NCBI GenBank assembly: GCA_025774935.1
Contig: JALGZK010000024.1
Location: forward strand, 1-24,066
DNA from: a bacterium
GTDB lineage: Bacteria > Joyebacterota > Joyebacteria > Joyebacterales > Joyebacteraceae
Reading direction: 5' to 3'
DNA length: 24,066 nt
Below, in pieces: positions 1 to 8,002 of this stretch; positions within the stretch are counted from its first letter, which is position 1, and the number at the start of each line of letters is the position of its first letter. A model generated the notes under the pieces. The model had not been told where the DNA came from. It saw only the letters and a program-made list of their open reading frames with translations, and did not search any database. A program made the translations under genes and the position numbers.

Positions 1-867
1 ATCCTCTACACGTTCGCGAAGGGCGAGCAGACCGCCGACCGCCGTTTCTCGATCCCGCTCATCCTGAGAAACGTCCCCGAGGGCCTGACGCCGGTCACGC
101 GCGTGCCGGAGTCGATCGACGTCGTCCTGACCGGGGACAACAAGGACCTCGTGAGGCTCGGGCTCTGGGGCGAGCCGTACGCGGCGGTCGACATGGTCGA
201 CGCGGCAGCGGACCGCGTGCTCCGCGTCGGGCTCTCGGCGGCGAACGTGTTCCTCCCGCGCGACTCCGGCGTGACGGTGGCGGAGATCCACGACCCGAAG
301 AGCCTCGACATCGAGATCGACCGGCGGCTCGAGAAGAAGGTGCCGGTCGTTCCCATGATCGAGGGGACACCGCCTGACGGGTACTACGTGCTCGGCACGC
401 CGACGAGCGTGCCCGACTCGGTCACGGTCTACGGCCCGGAGCGCGTCGTCCGGAACCTCGACGCCGTGACGACCGAGCCGCTCTCCGTCGCGGGCCGGAG
501 GGGCCGCATCGAGGCCGGCCGCTCGATCGACTTCGACGACCCGTGGGAGCTCCACTCGGTCCCGCGGGAGGTCCGGGTAACGATCGACATCGAGGGGACC
601 GAGGTCGCGACCGTCCCCGACGTCCCGATCGAGCTCGAGCACGAGCCCGGCTTCGACTCCGTGATCGTCGCCCCGACCGTAATCCAGGTCCAGGTGGCGG
701 GCCCCGCGCACCTCGCGAAGGAGCTGACCGCCGCGGACGTCGCGGTCCGCGTGGACGCGCGGGGGCTCCCGAGGGGCATCCACGAGCTCGTCCCCGAGGT
801 CGTGGTCCCGGAGGGCATCGAGATCCTCAACACGACCCCCACGAGGTTCACCGTCACGCTCGAGTAG
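1..867 (+). CDS. YbbR-domain protein (CdaR-like), 5' partial
   Basis: The reading frame is open from base 1 and closes at TAG 865-867, giving 288 visible residues; the true start lies upstream. The first visible residues (ILYTFAKGEQ) look like the tail of the single N-terminal membrane helix that YbbR proteins carry, so probably only about 20-30 residues are missing. The rest is beta-rich with repeated units ending in patterns like VPESIDVVLTGD, VPDSVTVYGPE and APTVIQVQVAGP, which are typical of tandem YbbR repeats. In Firmicutes the family member CdaR regulates the membrane diadenylate cyclase CdaA, whose gene usually sits immediately upstream; that gene cannot be seen here, so a c-di-AMP role is inferred. 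The GTG at 103 is internal and was not taken as the start. Confidence is high for the family and low for the partner. Confidence 0.85.
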   Translation: MLYTFAKGEQTADRRFSIPLILRNVPEGLTPVTRVPESIDVVLTGDNKDLVRLGLWGEPYAAVDMVDAAADRVLRVGLSAANVFLPRDSGVTVAEIHDPKSLDIEIDRRLEKKVPVVPMIEGTPPDGYYVLGTPTSVPDSVTVYGPERVVRNLDAVTTEPLSVAGRRGRIEAGRSIDFDDPWELHSVPREVRVTIDIEGTEVATVPDVPIELEHEPGFDSVIVAPTVIQVQVAGPAHLAKELTAADVAVRVDARGLPRGIHELVPEVVVPEGIEILNTTPTRFTVTLE

Positions 868-874
868 TCCCATC

Positions 875-883
875 TGCTATCAT
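875..883 (+). promoter_or_regulatory. Possible extended -10 promoter for tsaD
   Basis: TGCTATCAT (875-883) reads as an extended -10: TG, one base, then TATCAT, 5 of 6 to TATAAT. No convincing -35 lies 17-18 bases upstream. It sits in the 87-base gap between the YbbR gene and tsaD and would start transcription near base 890. Confidence 0.35.
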
Positions 884-954
884 AGAGACCCGCTTCGACG
901 ACGCGGCCGGCGACGGCCGCGCAGACACGGTTCCACCCGCGCACGTGAGGGTTC

Positions 955-1971
955 ATGCTCGTACTTGGTCTCGATACGTCGTGTGACGAGACGGCCGCAG
1001 CGGTCCTCGAGGACGGCGTGAAGATCCTCTCGAACATCGTGGCCTCGCAGCTCGAGCACGCCGAGTTCGGGGGCGTCGTGCCGGAGTTCGCCTCGCGCGC
1101 CCACATGCGGACGATCGTGCCGATCGTGAAGGAGGCGCTGGGCCGGGCGGGAACGTGCATCCACGGAGTCGACGGGGTAGCGGTCACGAACCGGCCCGGT
1201 CTCGTCGGGTGTCTTCTGGTCGGGGTCTCGTTCGCGAAGGCGTTCGCGTACTCGCTCGACGTCCCCGTCGTCGGCGTCGACCACATCGAGGGCCACGTCT
1301 TCGCGGCGAAGCTCGCGGACCCGGACATGGCGCTCCCGGCGATCTGCCTCGTCGTCTCCGGCGGGCACACGGAGCTCATCCGCGTCGAGGAGTGGGGGAA
1401 CTACCGCACGCTCGGGCGGACGCGCGACGACGCGGCGGGCGAGGCATTCGATAAGGTCGGGAAGCTCCTGGGCCTCTCGTATCCGGCGGGACCCGAGATC
1501 GAGCGGCTCGCCGAGGGCGGCGACCCGACGGCGCACGACTTCCCCCGCGCGATGATGGAGCGCGGGAACCTCGACTTCAGCTTCTCGGGTCTGAAGACCG
1601 CCGTCAGGTACAGGCTCGACGACCTCGGCCACGTTCCCGAGGGCGACGAGCTCAGGGACTTCCTCGCGAGCTTCCAGGAGGCGATCGTCGACGCGCTCGT
1701 CACGAAGACGATGTGGGCCGCAGACGAGCACGGCGTCTCGACCGTCGCGCTCGGGGGAGGGGTCGCCGCGAACGGCGTCCTCCGCGCGCGCTTCGAGGAA
1801 GAGGCGGCGCGGCTCGGGTTCGCGACGGTCGTCCCGCCGAAGAACCTCTGCACCGACAACGGCGCCGTCATCGCCGCGGTCGGAGACTTCCTACTGTCGA
1901 ACGGAACCCGCGACGGACTCGATCTCTCGGTGAGCGCATCAAGGGAACAGGCAAGAGCGTGGAGATCGTAG
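955..1971 (+). CDS. tsaD: tRNA N6-adenosine threonylcarbamoyltransferase TsaD
   Basis: The product is 338 aa, the usual length for bacterial TsaD. It transfers the threonylcarbamoyl group from threonylcarbamoyl-AMP to A37 of ANN-decoding tRNAs, acting with TsaB and TsaE in the cytoplasm. The N-terminus LGLDTSCDET is the ASKHA nucleotide-binding start. The iron-binding HxxxH is seen as H110 and H114 (DHIEGH), followed by SGGHTEL, the FSFSGLKTAVR segment and the late GGGVAANGVLR and CTDNGAVI motifs. The ATG at 955 is preceded by GTGAGG at about 944-949. The 3' end overlaps priA by 13 bases, suggesting translational coupling. tsaB and tsaE are not in the window. Confidence 0.97.
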   Translation: MLVLGLDTSCDETAAAVLEDGVKILSNIVASQLEHAEFGGVVPEFASRAHMRTIVPIVKEALGRAGTCIHGVDGVAVTNRPGLVGCLLVGVSFAKAFAYSLDVPVVGVDHIEGHVFAAKLADPDMALPAICLVVSGGHTELIRVEEWGNYRTLGRTRDDAAGEAFDKVGKLLGLSYPAGPEIERLAEGGDPTAHDFPRAMMERGNLDFSFSGLKTAVRYRLDDLGHVPEGDELRDFLASFQEAIVDALVTKTMWAADEHGVSTVALGGGVAANGVLRARFEEEAARLGFATVVPPKNLCTDNGAVIAAVGDFLLSNGTRDGLDLSVSASREQARAWRS

Positions 1972-4562
1972 ACGAGAAGACCCGCGACGAGAGGCTCCGT
2001 GAGGATGCCTCTCCCGGCGTCCGGCACCTCAAGGTCGCCGTTCCGCTCCCCGTGACCGGGACGTTCACCTACTCCGTTCCCGAAGGGCTCCGCGACCGTG
2101 CGGTCACGGGCACGCGCGTCCTCGTCCCGTTCGGCAGAAGGAAGATCACCGGGTTCGTGGTCGGGTACAAGGAGGCGCCGGATGACGGGGCCGGGGCGGG
2201 GGCCGACGCGGCCGGTGACGCGCTGGCAGCCGGTGACGCCGGCAAGCCCGCCGCCGCGAAGCCCCGCGAGCTCAAGGACATCATCGAGGTCCTCGACGTC
2301 GAGCCGGTCCTCTCGCCTTCCATGATCGATCTCACCCGCTGGATCGCGGACTACTACCTGGCTCCCTGGGGCGAGGTGCTCCGGGGCGCGCTCCCGCCCG
2401 GCATCAACATGGAGTCGCGGAGGTTCGTCCGCCTGACCGACGACGGGCGGGACGCCCTCAAGGACGGCGCGCCGGGGGTCCCCGCGAAGCGGCGGAGGCT
2501 CCTCGAGGTCGCGGCCGACCGCGACAAGCTCACGGTCGCGCACGCGATCCGCGAGGCCGGGCTCCCGAGGGCGAACCACGGGGACGTCGACGCCCTTGCG
2601 CGGGAGGGCCTCCTCGAGATCTTCGAGGAGATTCGGAAGCCCGCGACCCACGCCGGGCGCGAGCAGGTCGTACATCTCAAGTGCTCGCCCGCCGAGGCAA
2701 GGGCGCACGCCGAGGCGATCGGGAAGAAGGCGCCCAAGCAGGCCGACGCCCTCCGCGTGCTGGCGGACGCCGAGGGCGGGATCATCCCCGTCTCGGAGCT
2801 CACCGAGCGCGGCGTCTCGTCGGCGACCGTCACGAGGCTCGCCGAGAAGATGCTCGTCGAGCGCGAGGAGCGCGACCGGCCGAGGCTCTCGACCGGACTC
2901 GAGGGCTGGGGACTCGCGGACGAGGGGCCGCTCACGACTGAACAGGAGCGCGCGCTCGAGCTGGTCCGGGGGAAGATGACCGCGGGAGAGTTCGGGGTCG
3001 TCCTCCTCCACGGCGTCACCGGGAGCGGGAAGACGCGCGTCTACAGCGAGGCCGTCGAGGCGGCGCTCGACGCGGGGAAGGGCGCGATCGTGCTCGTTCC
3101 GGAGATCTCGCTAACGCCCCAGATGGTCCAGCGGATGCGGAAGGACTTCGGCGACCGGGTCGCCGTGATCCACAGCGGGCTCTCGCTCGGCGAGCGGTAC
3201 GACACCTGGCGCGCGATCAAGGAGGGGATGTTCCCCGTGGTCGTGGGGCCGCGGTCGGCCGTGTTCGCGCCGGTCGCGGACCTCGGGGTCATCGTCGTCG
3301 ACGAGGAGCACGAGCAGACCTACAAGCAGAGCGAGTCGCCGCGCTACCACGCGCGCGACGTGGCGACGATGCGGGCGAAGCTCGAGGGCGCTGTCGTTGT
3401 GCTCGGGACCGCGACCCCGAGCATGGAGACTTATCTCAACGCGCGCGACGGGAAGTACGACCTGGTGGAGCTCCCCGAGCGGATCGACGCCGGCCCGCTC
3501 CCCGAGGTCGAGATCGTCGACATGCGCGAGGTCCCGACCGTCGACTCGGAGGGCGCGTTCTCGGCTGAGCTCCGGGACGCGATCGGGGAGACGCTCGACG
3601 GCGGCAAGCAGGTCATTCTGTTCCTGAATCGGCGCGGGTTCGCGTCGTTCGTGCAGTGCATGAGCTGCGGCCACACCGAGCGCTGCCCCGAGTGCAACGT
3701 CTCCCTCACGTACCACTCGGTAGGGCAAGAGATGCGGTGCCACTACTGCGGCCTCACGAACAAGGCGCCCTCGAAGTGCCCCGAGTGCGAGGGGCTGAAC
3801 CTCAGGTTCGGGGCGCCGGGGACGCAGCGGGTCGAGAAGGCGGTGCACGAGCTCTTCCCGCAGGCCACGGTCGCGCGGATGGACGTCGACACGACGACGC
3901 GCCACGGCTCCCACTGGCGGATCCTGAAGGCGTTCGCCGAGGGGAAGACCGACATCCTCCTCGGGACCCAGATGATCGCGAAGGGGCTCGACTTCCCGGG
4001 CGTGGGGCTCGTGGGCGTGGTCGCGGCCGACGTCGCCCTGAACCTCCCGGACTTCCGCTCGGGCGAGCGGACGTTCCAGCTCCTCACCCAGGTGGCCGGC
4101 CGGACGGGGAGGGGGAAGGAGCGCGGGAAGGTCCTCGTCCAGTCGTACCTCCCGGACCACTACACTATTGAGCTAGCGAAGGCGCAGCACTTCACCCCTT
4201 TCTTCGAGCGCGAGATCGAGGAGCGGGAGGGCCTGGGCCTCGGGTACCCGCCCTTCACGCGGCTCGTGGGCATCGTCGCGAAGGGGAAGACCGAGAGCCA
4301 GGTCATCCAGGCTGCCGGCCGACTCGCCGAGTTCCTCGACCGGGGGGCCGCTGGCATGGAGGAGCCCCGACCGGAGGTCCTGGGGCCGGCGCCCGCGCCC
4401 CTCGAGCGCATCAAGGGCGTCTACCGCTGGCAGGTCCTCGTCCGGGGGAAGGGCGCCAGCGCCCGGGCCCTCGTGGCGGCCGCTCTCGCCCAGAAGGCAT
4501 CGCTCAAGCTCCCGAGCTCGGTCACCCTCGCGATCGACGTGGACCCCCTTGATTTGCTGTAA
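1959..4562 (+). CDS. priA: Primosomal protein N' (replication restart helicase PriA)
   Basis: PriA is the superfamily 2 helicase that recognises stalled forks and reloads the replisome. I start it at GTG 1959, which overlaps tsaD by 13 bases with AAGGGA upstream; the frame is open further upstream but that part is a shadow of tsaD. This gives 867 aa, longer than E. coli PriA (732 aa). The N-terminal 3'-DNA-binding domain begins VAVPLPVTGTFTYSVP. The helicase core shows Walker A GVTGSGKT (352-359), DEEH (448-451) and the usual LGTATPSMET. Eight cysteines between residues 567 and 610 (CMSCGHTERC, CHYCG, CPEC) form the two zinc sites. Part of the extra length is an Ala/Gly/Asp-rich insertion at residues 75-101 in the N-terminal domain, which contains a short DNA repeat. 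Confidence 0.96.
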   Translation: MEIVDEKTRDERLREDASPGVRHLKVAVPLPVTGTFTYSVPEGLRDRAVTGTRVLVPFGRRKITGFVVGYKEAPDDGAGAGADAAGDALAAGDAGKPAAAKPRELKDIIEVLDVEPVLSPSMIDLTRWIADYYLAPWGEVLRGALPPGINMESRRFVRLTDDGRDALKDGAPGVPAKRRRLLEVAADRDKLTVAHAIREAGLPRANHGDVDALAREGLLEIFEEIRKPATHAGREQVVHLKCSPAEARAHAEAIGKKAPKQADALRVLADAEGGIIPVSELTERGVSSATVTRLAEKMLVEREERDRPRLSTGLEGWGLADEGPLTTEQERALELVRGKMTAGEFGVVLLHGVTGSGKTRVYSEAVEAALDAGKGAIVLVPEISLTPQMVQRMRKDFGDRVAVIHSGLSLGERYDTWRAIKEGMFPVVVGPRSAVFAPVADLGVIVVDEEHEQTYKQSESPRYHARDVATMRAKLEGAVVVLGTATPSMETYLNARDGKYDLVELPERIDAGPLPEVEIVDMREVPTVDSEGAFSAELRDAIGETLDGGKQVILFLNRRGFASFVQCMSCGHTERCPECNVSLTYHSVGQEMRCHYCGLTNKAPSKCPECEGLNLRFGAPGTQRVEKAVHELFPQATVARMDVDTTTRHGSHWRILKAFAEGKTDILLGTQMIAKGLDFPGVGLVGVVAADVALNLPDFRSGERTFQLLTQVAGRTGRGKERGKVLVQSYLPDHYTIELAKAQHFTPFFEREIEEREGLGLGYPPFTRLVGIVAKGKTESQVIQAAGRLAEFLDRGAAGMEEPRPEVLGPAPAPLERIKGVYRWQVLVRGKGASARALVAAALAQKASLKLPSSVTLAIDVDPLDLL

Positions 4563-4579
4563 TTCCTAGGTAATTGGCC

Positions 4580-4608
4580 TTGACGGGCCCCCCTTCAAGG
4601 GGTAGATT
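4580..4608 (+). promoter_or_regulatory. Sigma70-type promoter upstream of the HD-domain gene
   Basis: TTGACG (4580-4585) and TAGATT (4603-4608) are separated by exactly 17 bases, just after the priA stop codon. Transcription would start near 4615, leaving a leader of about 209 bases before the ATG at 4824. Confidence 0.6.
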
Positions 4609-4614
4609 GGTGTT

Positions 4615-4823
4615 GCCGCCTGCCCATCAACGGGCAGGCATAGTTTTCGCAGGTCTTGGCGTGGATGCGTGCTGCGGGGATGCCGCGACACGCTCGACGG
4701 GCGATTCCGCCTCAGGGCGGTCCATAGCCTGGACGCTCGTCGTTGTGAGCGCTCCCGGCGGGCGTGTCCGCGCCTTCTTTCGGGCCCCAACGGCCCAGCA
4801 TCAGCAAGGAGACAGGGATACAG
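4615..4823 (+). promoter_or_regulatory. Structured leader or small RNA of unknown class
   Basis: This gene-free stretch downstream of the 4580 promoter holds a series of hairpins: an 8-bp perfect stem GCCTGCCC/GGGCAGGC (4618-4639) followed by TAGTTTT; a two-part stem 4667-4693 (GCGTG/CACGC and GCGG/CCGC); CCGCC/GGCGG at 4707-4720; a GC stem with one bulge at 4757-4774 followed by TTCTTT, which looks like a terminator; and GGGCC/GGCCC at 4782-4796, just before the AAGGAGAC ribosome site. I could not match it to a riboswitch or a known small RNA. In GC-rich DNA some of these stems will be chance, but the promoter-to-terminator layout is suggestive of attenuation. The first stem could instead terminate priA transcription. 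Confidence 0.4.
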
Positions 4824-5489
4824 ATGGGAGCAGTGACGTTCAACAAGGTCCAGAAGGACCAGGAAATTACCTCGATCATCAAGCAGGCGGACGACCACCT
4901 GGGAGTGATCGGGTACACCGAGCACGGGGTCAGGCACGGGAAGTGGGTCGGCAGGACCGCCCAGAAGCTCCTCAAGAAGCTCGGCACCAACGGCCGCGAG
5001 GCCGATCTCGCCGGCATCGCCGGCTACGTGCACGACATCGGGAACCTCGTGAACAGGGAAGATCACGCCCAGACGGGCGCGATGCTCGCGTTCGAGCTCC
5101 TCAAGGAGCGCGGGATGCCCCTGCCCGAGATCACCCAGATCATGGCGGCCATCGGAAACCACCACGAGGAGCACGCAGACCCGGCGACGAACGTCTCGGC
5201 GGCGCTCATCCTCGCGGACAAGGCCGACGTGCACCGCTCGCGCGTCAGGAACCCGAACACGATCAGGTTCGATATCCACGACCGCGTCAACTATGCGGTC
5301 AAGAAGTCGGTCCTGGAGGTCTTCCCGGAGGAGAAGATCATCAGGCTCGACCTCACGGTCAGCACGAAGATCTCGCAGGTCATGGAGTACTTCGAGATCT
5401 TCCTCTCCAGAATGGTGGTCTCGAGGAGGGCGGCGGAGTTCCTGAACTGCAACTACGAGCTCTCCGTGAACGGGACCAGACTCCTGTAG
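4824..5489 (+). CDS. HD-domain phosphohydrolase
   Basis: The product is 221 aa from ATG 4824, with AAGGAGAC ending about 11 bases upstream. The frame is open back to 4764, but the upstream residues look like leader. The HD metal site is complete: H34, the H70-D71 pair (GYVHDIGN), H81, the GNHHEEH segment around 111-117, and D132 (ILADKADVHRSR). It would hydrolyse a phosphate ester or a nucleotide such as a (p)ppGpp- or nucleoside-type substrate in the cytoplasm; the actual substrate cannot be told. The protein is a stand-alone HD domain with no GAF, REC or PAS part. It has its own promoter and long structured leader and is followed by another promoter, so it is probably monocistronic. Confidence 0.85.
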   Translation: MGAVTFNKVQKDQEITSIIKQADDHLGVIGYTEHGVRHGKWVGRTAQKLLKKLGTNGREADLAGIAGYVHDIGNLVNREDHAQTGAMLAFELLKERGMPLPEITQIMAAIGNHHEEHADPATNVSAALILADKADVHRSRVRNPNTIRFDIHDRVNYAVKKSVLEVFPEEKIIRLDLTVSTKISQVMEYFEIFLSRMVVSRRAAEFLNCNYELSVNGTRLL

Positions 5490-5531
5490 AGACCGGACCC
5501 CGGCCAGACGGCGACCCGGCGGCCCCGCGAT

Positions 5532-5547
5532 GGGTCCCACCGGACCC
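5532..5547 (+). terminator. Short hairpin after the HD-domain gene
   Basis: GGGTCC (5532-5537) and GGACCC (5542-5547) form a perfect 6-bp stem with the loop CACC. It lies between the HD gene and the next promoter. There is no U-tract, so it would be at best a weak or Rho-assisted terminator. Confidence 0.3.
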
Positions 5548-5559
5548 GTTCGCTATGGC

Positions 5560-5588
5560 TTGACACCCCGGAGGGGGCCGGATATACT
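5560..5588 (+). promoter_or_regulatory. Strong sigma70-type promoter for the TPR lipoprotein
   Basis: TTGACA (5560-5565), perfect to the -35 consensus, and TATACT (5583-5588), 5 of 6 to the -10, are separated by exactly 17 bases. Transcription would begin near 5595, about 60 bases before the ATG. Confidence 0.75.
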
Positions 5589-5655
5589 TTTCCGGTTTGA
5601 GGACGACCGCGACACGCTGACATCCCTGGAAGCAAGCTCCTAGAAGGAGGGGGTA

Positions 5656-6759
5656 ATGAAGGTAGCGAGAATCGCCTGCGCGCTCCTCGCGGCGGGCACG
5701 ATCGCGTTCCTCGCCGGGTGCGGCGCGGATCCCGCGTTCACGAGCGGGAAGGTCTATCTGGGGCAGAAGGACTACGACAACGCCATCGAGCAGCTCCAGA
5801 TCGCCATCAAGAACTCGCCCGACGCGTGGCAGCCGCACATGTACCTGGGCATGGCGTACGCCGACACCGATCAGCTCCAGATGGCGCACGACGAGCTCTT
5901 CACCGCCCTCGACCTCGCACAGGACGACAAGTCGAAGGCGGAGGTCGAGAACGCCATCAACTACTACTGGCTCGAGTACGACAAGGAAGGCGAGCGGCTC
6001 AACGAGGCGGCGCAGTTCCTCGACGCCATCGACCAGTTCGAGAAGGCGATCGTCATCGACCCGCGGCAAGCCGACGCCTACATCAACCTCGGCTACGCCC
6101 TCCACATGAGCATGAACTACGACCGCGCCATCGAGGTCTTCGAGCAGGCGATGGAGTACGATTCCGACAACGAGATCCTGGTGGCGAACCTCATCAGCGT
6201 CTACGAGACGAAGGGCGGGAGCCTCGCGTCGCTCGGCGACCACGAGGCCGCGCTCCAGTACTTCGAGAAGATCCAGCGGCTCGATCCGGACTACCCGGAC
6301 ATCAACTACAACATCGGCATGATGTACTACTCGGCCAAGGACTACAACGACGCGCTCAGGTACTTCCACCAGCACCTCGAGCTGAACGAGGACGACGAGG
6401 AGGTCCTGTACAGGGTCTTCCTCGCGCACTGGGCGATCGCGAAGGAGCTCGAGGAGACCGGTCTCGAAGAGGCGGCGCTCGAGGAGCACGAGGAAGCGGT
6501 CGCTCCGCTCGAGCACCTGATCGACCTGAACGACACCGAGGTCACGTACCACCGCGCGCTCGCCCGCGTCTACGCGAAGCTGGGACGCGAGGACGAGGCG
6601 ATGCACGAGCTGAACATGGTCGAGTCGCTCCTCAGGGGCGAGATCCCCGTGAGGGAGCCCGAGGGCGAGACGGGCGCTGAGGCCGGTGAAGGCACCGGCG
6701 AAGAGACGACTGGTGAAGACACCGGCGGCGAAGGCGAGGCTGCCGGCGAAGGCGAGTAG
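5656..6759 (+). CDS. TPR-repeat lipoprotein with acidic C-terminal tail
   Basis: The product is 367 aa, starting at ATG 5656 after a strong AGAAGGAGGGGG ribosome site. The signal peptide ends in lipobox LAGC with the lipidated Cys at residue 22, so the protein is exported and anchored in a membrane. About six to seven TPR-like helical repeats follow (for example AYINLGYALHMSMNYDRAIE and INYNIGMMYYSAKDYNDALR), a scaffold for protein contacts. From about residue 335 the chain becomes a Gly/Glu/Thr-rich acidic tail made of short GE-type repeats and probably disordered. The family is too broad to assign a partner; roles in outer-membrane assembly, secretion or cell-surface organisation are all possible. 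It has its own strong promoter and is followed by a large hairpin. Confidence 0.9.
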   Translation: MKVARIACALLAAGTIAFLAGCGADPAFTSGKVYLGQKDYDNAIEQLQIAIKNSPDAWQPHMYLGMAYADTDQLQMAHDELFTALDLAQDDKSKAEVENAINYYWLEYDKEGERLNEAAQFLDAIDQFEKAIVIDPRQADAYINLGYALHMSMNYDRAIEVFEQAMEYDSDNEILVANLISVYETKGGSLASLGDHEAALQYFEKIQRLDPDYPDINYNIGMMYYSAKDYNDALRYFHQHLELNEDDEEVLYRVFLAHWAIAKELEETGLEEAALEEHEEAVAPLEHLIDLNDTEVTYHRALARVYAKLGREDEAMHELNMVESLLRGEIPVREPEGETGAEAGEGTGEETTGEDTGGEGEAAGEGE

Positions 6760-6807
6760 GCCGGCTTCTGCTGCGGCGTCCCGGCTGTTCGGTGGCGCCG
6801 CGTGAGA

Positions 6808-6861
6808 CGGCTGGGACGGGAACGTCGGCTCCTCGCGGGGCCGATGTTCTCATCCCGGCCG
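6808..6861 (+). promoter_or_regulatory. 54-nt near-perfect RNA hairpin of unknown role
   Basis: Bases 6808-6832 pair with 6837-6861 around the four-base loop TCGC. Of 25 positions, 20 are Watson-Crick, four are G-U wobbles (6812, 6819, 6824 and 6830 with partners) and only one is a mismatch (6817 C with 6852 A). The wobbles pair in RNA of the plus strand but not on the opposite strand, which points to an RNA structure on the coding strand. It occupies over a third of the 145-base gap between the TPR lipoprotein and the reductoisomerase-like gene. No U-tract follows, so it is not a classical terminator; 3'-end protection, attenuation or a protein site are open options. Confidence 0.6.
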
Positions 6862-6904
6862 GGCGGCACCCTTCCTGCAAGCTCCTTCCGAGCGGTAGCT
6901 CCGT

Positions 6905-8002
6905 ATGCGGATACTCAACGACAACGATCTCGTAGGGAAGCCCCTCGCGGGGAAGACGGTCGCCGTCCTGGGCTACGGGAACCAGGGCGAGGCGCACGCG
7001 CTGAACCTCCGCGACTCGGGGGTGAGGGTCGTGGTGGGTCTCCGTGCCGAGAGCCTCTCGCGGCCGAAGGCGGAGGCAGAGGGGCTCGCCGTCGTGGCGC
7101 CCGAGGAGGCGTGCGTGGGTGCCGACGTCGTCGCCCTCATGGTCCCCGACGAGGCCATGCCCACGTTCGTGCCCACCGTCGTCGTACCGAACGTGAGGCC
7201 CGGGGCGGCGCTCCTCTTCGCCCACGGGTTTCCGATCCGGTTCGGCGGTCTCGAGCCCCCGGAGGGCCTCGACGTCGTGATGGTGGCGCCGATGGGGCCG
7301 GGCCTGAGGCTCCGCGAGCTCTATCTCGAGGGGAGCGGGCTCCCGGCGGCCGTCGCTGTCGAGCAGGACGTGACGAAGCGGGCCCGCCACGCGGCCCTCA
7401 TGTACGCGAAGGCGCTCGGGTCCGGCCGCGTGGGGATCTTCGAGACGACGTTCTCGGACGAGACCGAGATCGACCTCTTCAGCGAGCAGGCGGTGCTGAC
7501 GGGAGGGGTGACGAGGCTCATCCAGGCCGGGTACGACACCCTCGTCGAGGCCGGGTACGAGCCCGCGCTCGCCTACATGGAGTGCCTCTACGAGCTCGAG
7601 CTCACGGTGAACCTGATCAGGCGGTACGGGATCAGGGGCATGCGGGAGAGGATCAGCCGGACGGCCCTCCTGGGGGACCTGACCCGCGGGGACCTCGTGA
7701 TCGGCCCCGAGTCCCGCGAGGGGATGAGAACGATTCTTGCTCAGGTAAGGGACGGGACCTTCGCGCGGGAGCTCCTCGAGGACGAGCGGGCGGGGGGCGA
7801 GAGGCTCAGGAGACTCGTCGAGGAAGCGGAGGCTCTCCCGATCGAGGAGGAGGGAAAGCGACTCGCCAGCGTCGCCCACGGAGAGCGGGGGGGCGGGAGA
7901 CCGGCGGGCGGGAGCGGAGACGGCCCGGCGGGCGGAGCCGAAGGCGCCCCGGCCGGGGGGAGCGCGGGGCCTCCCGACCTCGATGACTCCGAATCGCCTT
8001 GA
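6905..8002 (+). CDS. ilvC: Ketol-acid reductoisomerase-like protein lacking the catalytic Lys
   Basis: The product is 365 aa from ATG 6905; there is no clear ribosome site, but the N-terminus fits the family. KARI makes dihydroxy-isovalerate from acetolactate in branched-chain amino acid synthesis, using NADPH and Mg. The Rossmann motif is GYGNQG (23-28), with Ser residues in the following loop that suit NADPH. AHGF (H107), the metal ligands D190, E194, E226 and E230, and S251 are all in place. However, the family motif PK.PG reads PMGPG, so the catalytic Lys (Lys155 in E. coli) is M130. The last 45-50 residues are a Gly/Pro/Ala-rich tail absent from ordinary class I enzymes. No ilvB, ilvN, ilvD or leu gene is nearby. 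It may be a divergent KARI or a paralogue with another reaction. Confidence 0.8.
   Translation: MRILNDNDLVGKPLAGKTVAVLGYGNQGEAHALNLRDSGVRVVVGLRAESLSRPKAEAEGLAVVAPEEACVGADVVALMVPDEAMPTFVPTVVVPNVRPGAALLFAHGFPIRFGGLEPPEGLDVVMVAPMGPGLRLRELYLEGSGLPAAVAVEQDVTKRARHAALMYAKALGSGRVGIFETTFSDETEIDLFSEQAVLTGGVTRLIQAGYDTLVEAGYEPALAYMECLYELELTVNLIRRYGIRGMRERISRTALLGDLTRGDLVIGPESREGMRTILAQVRDGTFARELLEDERAGGERLRRLVEEAEALPIEEEGKRLASVAHGERGGGRPAGGSGDGPAGGAEGAPAGGSAGPPDLDDSESP

Noticed and set aside
1713-1958. Upstream in-frame extension of priA inside tsaD
   Set aside because: The translation is an Arg-rich frame shadow; the conserved PriA start (VAVPLPV) is reached from GTG 1959 instead.
1401-3011. Long minus-strand open frame of 536 codons opposite tsaD and priA (also 7741-9687 and 16172-18061 on the minus strand)
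   Set aside because: Arg/Asp/Leu/Val-rich low-complexity translations opposite well-recognised genes are the expected shadows of GC-rich coding DNA; no domain and no ribosome site.
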